Below are positions 38,401-50,400 of a stretch of 60,000 nt of DNA, in pieces. Position 1 is the first letter of the stretch. Each line of letters opens with the position of its first letter. The DNA comes from Membranipora membranacea. Lineage: Eukaryota > Bryozoa > Gymnolaemata > Cheilostomatida > Membraniporidae. The notes beneath the pieces were generated by a model that worked only from the letters and a program-made list of their open reading frames with translations, did no database searches and was not told where the DNA came from. The position numbers and the translations under genes are program-made. Location: positions 20,087,387 through 20,147,386 of the forward strand of contig OU612069.1 of NCBI GenBank assembly GCA_914767715.1, in the 5' to 3' direction.

Positions 38401-41400
38401 CTAGGGTTATGCATGGAGGGCTCAACTCAATTAACAGCATGGTTAGTGCCGGGATATGGACCTTCAATTCTTGATGAGAAGCACAAATCCTGACCACTAC
38501 CTTGCCTTAAGACATACCTTAATGTAATGTTCTATAGCAGCCGCATGGTCATTTATTTTCTGGCACTGCTGAGCTTTGCTTATATCATCACTAGCTTGAA
38601 TGTGTGCTGCTAACTTTCCAAGCTCTCCTGCACTAGCTGGTGAGCCCGAGTTTTTATCTGAAAATATGATTATAACACAATGTATACATTGTGTTACAAA
38701 CAAGAGTGTAAAAAGCTGCAGGATGTTGGGTGAGGGTTCGAAATTTCATCACTCGGTAGAAGTATGAAGCCACCTATGTGTTGATGAACATATGATAACT
38801 TCACCTCTAGCACTCTCAATGTCTAAATATCACAGTTGACTTCAACCCTCTGACCCTAAGCAGCTTGTTGAAGAACTCAAATCCTGACCTTTGCGAAACA
38901 AGTTTGGTATTCTTCAGAGGTTAATATTGACAATCCCTCAGTCACTGACTAGATTAGAGACTACATATCTAGTGGGTCAAGCGAAGATCTATAGGAGGAA
39001 TAGGGATAGTCCTTGAATAGGGCTAGTCCATAGGGGCTAGTCTATAATATCTATAGGGCTAGACAGCATGCACATTTAGTAAGTCCTGAGAAACAAGCCT
39101 AGCTATAAAAAGAACAATTCTCAAGATCTTTAGATTATATTTATTATGTCTTACCGCGTTTGAGTTGTTGAAGTATGCTATCCCTGTCCTTTCCAGAACT
39201 CAGAGCAGCTTCCAATCCTCTTTTACAAATCTCCTCCTGTCTGGCAGCATTTGCGTGGTTCTGAAAAGAATATTCTAAACATTACGACATATCTCACGAC
39301 CTTTGCTCAGTAGAGCTCTTGACTTTCAAATGGAATCAAAGTTCATGCCATCGGTGCAATTCACTGCAACCCATGTCAACCCATGGGTTTTGCCCAAGTG
39401 GCATGATATGGCTTGTATTTGGTGTTGCTTCCCCTCTCAAGCTGTAGCAAAAGGGATAAAACACTATCGTTCTTAAATGGGAGCTTACAGGATGCTCCAA
39501 TGCCATAAGGGTACCCGGAGCTACCCGCTTAATCAGTTTACCTTTTGATGGACTACCATGTGTGGCATATCAGTTGCCTGGATGATATGTTCCATCTCTA
39601 ACACTGAAAGATTTTGCATCATGACTGCATATACCAGGAACATACTGGTAAATGAAAAACAGGGGATTGTTTGAGTTATTCCATTTTATTTCTTTGACAA
39701 AAAAATTCAAATCAATTTCTCACAGATGAAAAACATTTTATCATTACAGCCATGATCGTTCCAATAATAATGCCTCCCGGCAGGCTGATAGGTACTGATG
39801 CACATGTTGGGAGCTGCTCCACCGTTAGGTTCTCCCTGGGCCCAGTAACTGAGGTGTATATCTGTTGTAATTAGTCCAAACCATCTCCAAACACCTTCGA
39901 TCTTTTTACCTCCAAGCCACGCATTACCATTCCAACCTGTAAAAAGTATAGTGTTATTGTAGCAGTATTCATCAAGGTTTTGTCAAGTATATGTACACAG
40001 GCGCAATAGTGGAGTGTGAAGTATAAATACAAAAAAATACAAATAAGTAGGTAGGGACAAAGGGCTGGGCGATCTTGAAGGCAATGCCATATCTATTCAC
40101 ATTTTTCATCGCAAGAGTAAAGGCAGGAGTAGTCATGTCAGTGAAACATGTTTGGATTAGAGGGCATGAGAAAGGTACACCTAAAATTCAACTGATTCAT
40201 ATGACATATCTGTACCACTTTAACCAACAAAGCAACAATTGGAAATCTCAATTTTATTGGTAGTAGTCCCCTCACCTCCAGTAAGCTGTTGATGCCTAAG
40301 CCAGGCAGCGGACTCTATGGTGTCAAATGTGGCCAGATGCTCATCGGCAGACTCACAGGTAGCTCTAGCGTTAGACCAGCTGAGAGGAGTCCTCACAAGC
40401 CTAAAGCAGTTACCAGTATACGGGTTCAGCTTGTATCCCTTGGGACAAGTGAGATCTAGAAAATTGGAAATGAGAAAATTAGGAAATTAGAATTTATCGA
40501 GTACAATCGAGACATTGATAACTGGACAACTCTATGAGAAGTTTAGCAAATGAATCAGTTTGTTCACACAAGTCATATTGAACCAGGTAACACTATTTAG
40601 TATTGACAAAGCTGACTGCAGAATCTATAATGAACCGTCACACGTTTGCCTAAATGTCTAGAAACACTTGATATATTTAAGCAGCTTTTAATTCGAGGTA
40701 CTTCCTGCTCACTTAATTAGCATAAATTCATATAATTGCCTTGAATACTGACCTACCAATCAACTTCACCAGGATATGTAACTTACCCTCAGTGTTTGGG
40801 TGAAACCCATCCATCTTAGTCTGCATACTCTCAACGCCTTCCCTCATCACATTTATTTCAGTCTGCACTTGTTGCAGTAGCTCAGATTTTAGGTTGGCCT
40901 GCTCCGTTCGAACTTGGTCCACCTCAGAGACAATCTCCTGCTGTAAGTTGTCATTATCCGTCTGCATCTGGAGTTGGATGCTTGATACTTTATCCTGGAG
41001 TTGGACTAGTAACATGGAGGAGAGGGCAGTCTCCTGCTGTTGCTTAGGTGAGCTGATTACTTCTCGTCTAAACTGCTTGTTGATTCCATTTTTGCATCCC
41101 TTGAGCGAAATAAAAGATCTTTGAATAATAAGGAAACATACTCAGAATTCAACTTGAAACCCTGAAATGAAAGTTCTCTACCTGCCTGTAGTTTATTTAT
41201 AGTGTTAACTCTGAGCGACACGCAAAACAGGAGTAACCTATCAGAGGGGTAAAATGTCAAATCCAGCTAATGGAAGAATCAACCAATAAGTAGCGACTTT
41301 TCCGTGAACCTTAAACATCCGGCTTGACATAAATCTGTGTGGAGTAACTTATAGCAGGTTAGTCTTTCTTACCTCTTTCAGAGCTGAGTTTTCGATCTTC

Positions 41401-44400
41401 AATTCATCATATTCCTTGCTCAGATTGTCAAATTTATCAGAGAAATGTAACCATCCAGCTCCAATGAACGATCCAGTGAGAAAGTTTAGTGAGAAACAAA
41501 GAACCAAGCCAGCCAAAAACTTGTAGTTGGTGGCAGGCTGATCTTGCTTGCTTAGAAATTTATCCATTCTATCCCTATTATGTGGATATTTGGTTCGTGA
41601 TTGGATTAATGAACAGATTTGTCTATGCACTGACTGGCTCACTAGATAAGTAGGTTGAACGGGAAACAGCATATGGGTATCTTTATCTATTGCATCCCTG
41701 GAGAGGAGTAAAGTTCTACATTTGGTGCTCATTTAATGTAACACATTTTGGCATATTGTGTGAAAATTGACATACCATAATTATAACACTGTGTTTAGAT
41801 TGCGCCACTTTCAAAACATACCACAATGTTATCGTTGGATAAATGTAAATCTCAGACAATTTATGCTCCCATATTTAACAATATCAATTTCAACTGTATT
41901 TTGGTTATTGCACATTGCAGAATGTGGGGTAGATCTTTGAATATTATTTGTTACTAGCTCCAGCCAGCACCTTATGATTTGCTAGATATTGAAAGTGATT
42001 AATGTTTGATGATGCTCATAATTTGAAGAGACTACATTAATACAATAGTAGGAGCCATCATTCTCTGTGAACTCTTTCTTAGTATTGATCTAAGGGGGTT
42101 CTATCTCTTGGTTCTTGGTTGATAAAAGCTCGTAAACCAGTGGAAACACAGCTTACACACTGCTTACAGGCATGAACCATGTTAATTTGAGTCTTGGCCG
42201 AAAAACATTTGATAAAGCTGATTCCAAAAGACTCAGGCCATTATTGTCGCTTGTGCAATCTTTACTGTAAACTTCAGAGTAATATAGCAATGATTTTTAT
42301 ATAGCTATCATTACACAGCTGATTAAATATGATTACATTATGGTTGCTGAATCACATTGCGGAGTCAGCTTTGCAACCAGCACCCTTATTGTCATTTATC
42401 ATTATCGACCATTCATTACCTGAAATAAACGTTCCCTATCCCAATGATACAATTACTTGGTAAACTATGCTGTACATGCTTCCATTGGAGCCTCTCTCCA
42501 GGTTGGAACAGAAAGTCGCACAGCAACACAATGGGAAATATCTGTACAATTAGGGTAGTGAAAACAGATTCTAATTTGATGAATGCTTCATGTTTTGGCT
42601 CTGATTGGCTGGTGGAAGAGAAAGAGAGAGCTAATGCCAATCTGATGGTACTTTCAGTTCTGAAAGTGCCTATTGTGATATAGTGAAAGTGAAACTGAAT
42701 TACTTTCACTTTCCCTATATATCAATTGGTACTTTGAGTACCATCTGACCTGGCATTGGCTCTCTTTCACATCAAACAATCAATCAATCAGATCAGACCA
42801 AACGCATTGGTTATTTAGTTCAGGACGGTACAGAGATCCACCATTATCAGACTCACCCCTATTTTCTGGTAGAGACCAGCGAGAGTCTTGTGAGTTTTTC
42901 CTCTGATGAGCTCTCCAGCTGGTCCAGGGTTGAGATGCTCTCTGATAACTATAGCCTTCTCTAGCTCATCTATAGCTTCCTTACTACAGCCGAGGTCCGC
43001 ATAGACATCTCCTAGACTGGCATGCACCTACAGCGGATCAACATTGAGGTAAATGGGCAGTCAATCGATGCTTTGGATAAGCTATGTGACAGCTTGTATA
43101 TCAAGAGCTTGAATCCTTTGCCAAACTAAATCCTCAATACTCAGAATAGTTAAATCAATGATAGTATATCAACAGGCAGAGAGTTTTAATTGGAGTTTCA
43201 CTAGCTTCTATTGGCTCGGACAAAAATCTTATCTGCTTAAAAAATGAATTTCCCTATTTTTGGAAATCACTATCCAAGTAGCTAAATTAATTTCTATTAT
43301 ATAAGTTAATAGGTAAATCCGCGGCCCTTGGTATTTATATTAAATACCAAGGCCGCGAATTTACCTAACGTGTTACACCCCGATCACTGACATATATGAT
43401 ATATTGCTGAAAATTCTAAGCCGAACAAGAGTAAATATCCCAAGAGGTGACTACCATAGACTTTTTAGTCGCATTACTAAAGGACGGTTACATGGTAGTA
43501 TACAACAGTAAAGTCCTACAGTAAGCCTTACCTTGGCCATCTCTTCTATTTTAGAGTCACCATGTACTAACTCCATCATAGTCCTGGCCTTCTCTAAGTG
43601 TTCTCTAGCACTGTTCAAGTCTCCATAATCTCTATAGGAGTTACCCAGGTTATTGTGCATATGAGGTAACCTCTGGAATAAAGAAACAACAGATGTACAA
43701 ACCTAAGAGGCGCAAAGTAATGCAGGTGGAAAATTTTGTATATTTGCACATGCTTGAGAGAGTAAAATTGATGGCTAACTCGTATTTACTCAGCTTCTTT
43801 ACATTATATAGACTCCCGCCTTAACAAGTAATTATTGGTGATGGCTAACATTTAGTCACCATCCTCCAACCAGCTCAACTCAACATTTACTCCTAAAGGG
43901 TATGGTCAGGTCAAACTTCATATATTCAATTCACACCCTAGATTTGTTCAAATATTAATAACCTACCTCTGGAGGTGCTGTGTAGTTACTTAGTATGCAG
44001 ATAGCAAGCTCATAATGTTCTATTTTCTTCTCGGCTTTGCCGGTAGATCCATAAGACTGAGCCAAAGCGTCATGTAATGGCCAAAACATATCCGGGTTCT
44101 GTTCGGAGCTGACCTTACCTCTAGACAAGGCAGCGAGCTCCTTCTCCAATACTTCCACAGCTTGATGTGGCTGGTTATTACGTCTATATAACTGTTAGAA
44201 TGAATAGTGAGAGTATATACTAACATAACATGAACAGAAAAAGGCAGGCAATTGCAAATTGTAATTAAACTTGTATATAATATAAGTTGGGAGTTGTGTC
44301 CCAAACTCCCTGTCAAAGGTACCCATGATCCCCTTTAACTGAAAGGGTACCCGTATAATTGTTGCTGCAAATCACTATCAGGAACCCTTTTAGCAACAAC

Positions 44401-47400
44401 AGCTTTTGATACATTGATATTCACAGTATTGAATGTATAGGTCTATTGTCAGGGTGTATAGTGAATGCACTTACCCTTGAAAGCACACAGTGTGTTTTGA
44501 CAACCTCAGGATGAAGAGCACCTCGCCACTGAATTCTAAAAAAAATAAATATATATAAACACATCTAGATTTACAATATCTACAATCTCTTTGAAAACTT
44601 CTAAATAAAGGATATAATCCACATGGCAATCAGGACACTGATACAGAATAAAGAATTCAGTAAATGTTATTGAGATAAGGGGTATCAACACTATCTCTCT
44701 ATTTATAATACTTCTGCTGCTTAGGATACTTAGGCTATCCACTATCATTGCTCTATAGCTATCAGTGATAAGCATGTTAATAGGGTCTCACATGATCATT
44801 GTGTAGCTAAGGAGGGACAATCCCTACAATAATAAAAGAGCTTGCTTTGTATTCCCCGGAAATGCAAGGAGAGGATTGCATTGTGGGAATGATTTCACCA
44901 TGTCCTATATAAGATTTCCCAATTAGCAGTAAAACACTCACTGAAGAAAAAGTCCATCCCCTGCAGCTAGAATTTAGGATAGCTAACATTTACCCCTCTT
45001 AACTTTACATCAACTCCGTCACAGCTGTCCCAAACTTAGAGCTAGCTAACATTAACATCAAATAGCTAAACTAAACTTACTCTTCATGGTATATTGATTA
45101 GATTACATGAGTGCATACTGCTATGTTACTTACTCATAAGATAGAGCTTTGCTATATTCTGTGATAGCGTCTGAGAGCCTTCCTGATTCCTCCTTTAGTT
45201 TAGCCTTCTGTAGGTACACTCTGAACAGCTTGTTTGCCTCCTAGAGACAAAGTAGGTCAAGTTGATGCCAGGAAACACTCAGGATTGTCAAAAAACACTT
45301 GTGGTATTCAAAATTTCCATTAAATTTCATTGAAAATTGACTCACAGACCATTAATTCAAATATCAAACAAATCGACACAACACAACCGTAGACATGCCT
45401 TGCATTCATGGTACTATTGCAGCACTAGGTATTTTGCCAAGATAATATAAGTCACTTACTCCAAACCATACATGTTATATGTTTATGTTCCAAAATACAA
45501 ACACACAAAGCAGTAGACTGAAAAACCACAAACAAGAACTCAGTCTGCATCCTTCCCAGCCTTACCATGCTGACATTAGACTGAGATCCTCGACTAACCT
45601 GCTCATTTGCAGCTGTACTTGTCGCAGTCCCTGAATTAAGCGAGCCTGCATCTCCACCTCCTCCCATACTCGCACTATTAAACGTATTAGACTGAGCTTG
45701 GACCTCAGGTACGCTGTCAGGTTGGGTGGTACTTACAGACGTCCCTGACTCTGAGGTAGATGAGTAGTATGACCTGCGTGATGTGTTTAGTGCGGATACA
45801 GATGATGTGGGATTGTCTGTACTAGATGCTGTATGTGATAGAGCGCTTACACTCTGACTCATAAGGTGGTTAGCTTGTGACGGCTCTGGTGAGGTGAGTG
45901 GAGACACGTACTGGAATCAGAGAGAAAGTACTGATTTCATAGTATTAGTGATTACCCAGCGCGACAAAGTGCTATCTGCCACTTTTATAAAAACCAGAAC
46001 TCCATATTCCTGGTTTTGCCAGTTTGATTCGCTGTGGCAAAGACAAATTATCAAATGTTCTATTTGATGTCCTTGTAACAAATTGCACTGCAATTGAGTA
46101 TAATTTTGAGTAATTGTGTCAATATTATGACATGCCAATAGAAATTAAAGTGGTAAATTTGAGCCTTGATGTGTGCAAGGAGTTAACTCCTTTGATGTGT
46201 GATTGCGATTTCAATAAGCTGCAATATACTGACAATGTGACTAAACTGACAGACAGACAGACAGACAGGTGATTAGTTTGAGCGCTCAAACTCTGCCCTG
46301 GTCGCAGCTAGTGGTGTTCCATTTTCAACCAGTTCATATTGTTGGATGATGAAAAGATCCCAATAGCAACCCACACAACAATTGAGCACTCAAACTAAGA
46401 TTATATAAATTGGTGCATTATTTTTTCGACATCAAAAAAGATTTCAGGTAGCCAGTGTGTTGGCTTCGCTTGGTTGTTCGGAGTGAGAGAGCCAACGCCA
46501 GGTCAGATTGCCTCTCCTGAAAGTACCCTTTGATATAAATAGTTAATTCGAATGTAATTCAGTTTCATTTCCACTATATCTTAATATATACTTTCAATGA
46601 TCTGTCATTGGCATTCCCTCCAATCAGTAGCCAGTCAAATCAGAGCAAACACATTGGCTAGGCCAAGTTGTCTTCTTCTGCTTTGATATATGACATAGTG
46701 TATCTGTACTGATATAAAAGTTAGGGGACACAATGATAGCTGAGTGATGAAGCTTACCGTACTGGCAGACATTGCCCCAGAAGCTCTTCGTCTAGGAGCG
46801 GGCACAGGCCTTTGTTTAGGTTGAGGCAAAGAGGGGGGAGGATATTGCTACAATTTAGATTAAAAGAGAAAATTACAAGGTAAGAGAAGCATCCCCAAAT
46901 GAAAACATTCTCAAGAATAAGACTTTACATAAGTTTCATCAATTGGGTATTGACAATTCTAATTTTGGGACTGCCAAATCGGCTTATTGAAAAGGGAAAC
47001 ACACTGCAATTATAATTGAATGTAAACAATCGGTTGGCTGAATTAAAGGGACTACTTTATTCAAGGTATCATAACAAAGAACATGACAGGGACACAATTT
47101 GGATTGCTAAGCCAAACTCTGAGTATTATCTGAGCTTTTTAATGTACTCCAACCAGTGAGAATGCCCCAACATGAGAGTATTTTTTAGCTAAAGCATTAC
47201 AACAGGTTCTCACCCATTGCAATGACCCAAGGCTCCTAGGCTACAAAACCTATACCTCTCGCCCATGTTATATGTTATATATTGTCGCTTACTGCCATTT
47301 AAAAATTGACAATACCTGATATTGAAGAAACTAAACAGCCACCTGCTCACAGCACAGCTAGCTTTATGGACAGCCAACTAGTAGATTATGTGCAACAACT

Positions 47401-50400
47401 ATAAAGTCTGACTTACAGGTACTCTTTTAGCCTCATCTACGGATTCGCTGACGGCCTGAGGTTTGGAATGTCGCTGTCCAGCTTCATTAGCACTTAGATC
47501 AGCTGTGATGTCATACTCTGTATTAGTCTGTGATCTCAACAGTTGCACTGAGGCATTAGGAAGCTGTAGACAGAGAAAGAAATAATAATAGGGCTTAGCC
47601 AGCAATGAGTTGTTCACATGGAATAATGCCTGTAGCCTGGGAAACCTAGCTGTGAGTCATATCAATTTATACTTTTTTGAGCAGATTGTTTGCTTGATTA
47701 AATCCTATTAAAAGTATTGGGGCTATGTGACAATTCGTTCGGGTCATTTATGTGTGAAACTATAAACCTGAGTAGTTGATAAGCGTGACAAACAACAAAT
47801 GAGGAAACTGCTGAATAGAAAATAATCATAAGTAGTGATGGTGTTGTCTAGGCTTGCGTGGATGGGTGGGGCCAAAGCATGTCAAGACAGCTGATAAGTA
47901 CAAGGAGAAGAGTCTTTGCCACATTTGAAAACGATGATTGACCTACACTGATACTTTATACATAAAGATTTCCACACAGTATAAATCAAGCTCATAAAAA
48001 GTATTGGGTTCTGCGATACAAAAATATGTTGAGCAGTTTGCCGCTCCATACAGCGCACAGTGGTCAATGGTGTGCAGAAATGATCAGATTTGCTTAAGAG
48101 TTGACACATGTAAGGACCGAATTAAAAGCTTATGTTTATTAAAAGTATTGTCCGCCGACTTACACTTGGTGGTATATAAGAGTTCTCTGTTGAATGAGAA
48201 TGTAATGTATCACCTGCTAGATCCCACTGACTCATGATCATGTCCAACTCTTTAACCTGCAAGTGAAAAATTGAGAAAAATAAATGTAATTTAGAATGTT
48301 ACTTAAGACTTAGTTTGGGGCTGCTATTTTGTATCACAGCTTATTCTCCATATTATATTCTATCATGTGAGCGACTTCCAGCTTTAGTATCCAAATATTG
48401 AGGAAGTTATGGCCTCTCAAACTTCCGAGGTGACGGCAGTCTATCGGCAGTAAGAATCAGCGGGCATTCCCAGTGTGACGTCACAACCATCATACTTATT
48501 ATGATATACTAATAAATAGGATGATGATCAAAATGTTACTGGATGTAGCGGGTCTCGAACCCAGGTCCAAATGGCCATACAGGCAATGACGCTAACGCAG
48601 AGCTATATTGTCTCCAGGCTCACAGAGCTGGCCCTAGTGGTGCGATGGTAGTGTCGTTGCCTGCAGGTATGTAAAACCCAGGTTTTGAGTTACACCTAAG
48701 TCTGAATTTTCTGAATCATCATCTTATCTGTGTGATTATTAGTGTAATGACTCCTAATAAGTATGACGGTTGTGACGTCCCACTGGGTGTGCTTCCGCTT
48801 ATTCCCAATGCCAAATGAAGGCGATCACCCTGTAAGTTTGAGAGGCCATAACTTCCTCAATATTTGGATTCTAAAGCTGAAAATCGCTCACATGATAGAA
48901 TAAAATATGGAGAGTAAGATGTGATACAATATAGCAGCCTCAAACTACATCTTTAATTGGAAAATTTTACTTAATTTGAAAATGTTAATCTGGGTTTATT
49001 GGCCGATGAGCAGTCCTCCCTGTGTTGAGCGAGTTGTGGCTCTCCTCTGGATATTTGGACCACCCTTTTGATTCAATTGTGTAACCTGTATTTCAGTGTA
49101 CGAATTCTGTAAGCAACTACAAATTGAATCAAAGATGAAAATGGTGAGTATTATGTATCAATTTTCACATTGGCAGAAAGATGCCAAACTAAACAGAGGT
49201 TGGCTGGCTCAGCGAACACAGAGTTACATCTTTGTACCTGCCCAGATTGTTATAAAAATTAACAGGGTTGTCAGATGCAGCTGAATTGCAAAGGAGAACT
49301 CCTGGCAGCCTCTCAATCCTTTCTCCTTTCATCCCTCAACTGTCACCAGTCAGGTTGAAGGAGAGATGGGAGGGAGCAACTCCAAATGCAGGCAAATGGA
49401 TCGGACCTGAGCTAGGATATATGTACAGCTAAATATGGCTACACATCACTGTATAACACTGTAACAGACGAACCTCGGCCAGGTGGTCCACAGACCCGGC
49501 TATCACACCCATCGCTGCTGTCACCCCTGTAGCTGCTGTCACACCTAGATCTCTCTCATCATCCAACATGTCATCTTAAAAAGTAATATTGGGTAAGTAG
49601 AAAAATCAAATAATTGATACATGCTGGTGATACGGTTTCTGATGACATATCTTAAACATAAACGACTACCGAGGTGACAATGTCATTCCTCTAGTGGTCA
49701 AATTTCACTAAGTTTAAGCGGTCGAACTGTGCAATGATAGCTTGAAGAAGCATTACATTTTTAACTGCTACTACCAGCTATCCAGCGCAGTGTGTGCGCC
49801 TAAACCACTTTCTCTGGTAAGAAAATTTATTGTTTACATTTGTCCTGATGGACTCATGACATGCCAGTACGTATTTTAGCATGATATATTGAGGGAAATA
49901 TAGCATCAGTACGGATTGTTTGAGCGAGTATGATCTAAATGAGTTGGAGCACAATCCTAGAACACACTTGACCAGGTGCAAAAATAATTTAAATGACCTG
50001 AAATTGTAAAAAAGTGGATAGACTAACGGAAATTGTTGTTCAATTCTATTTGGAATTTTCAAATTTTTTAAATTTACTGTGTCACAGTGGGAGATAATCT
50101 TGATGAGGGATTATCTTGAACAAAGTTCGGTATGAATTACTTACAGGACTCCCGGTCATCCTCAGGGCTAAAAATAAAACAATATAGTTTATTAACCTAA
50201 AGTATTTCAATAATGTGAGAAAGAACTCCAGCCATCCACATCACCATCACCTACATTCACTAGCAATAAATGACAGGCACCATCGCAAAACCACGTCCCT
50301 CCCTAAATCCAACACTGCTCTCTGCAGAAAAACCTGTTTTTTATAAATACACATAAATGCGTCAATGCCTTTTTATTGTTTCTTTAATTTATAGTAGTTG

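Noticed and set aside
42416-42709. A 97-codon - strand frame downstream of the TPR exon at 42857
   Set aside because: It lies in a palindromic element, shows no TPR signature, and has no acceptor in the right phase.
48545-48600. A tRNA gene suggested by the B-box-like GGGTTCGAGACCC
   Set aside because: No complete cloverleaf could be drawn (acceptor and anticodon arms do not pair), and it sits inside a repeat; a tRNA-derived SINE is the better reading.
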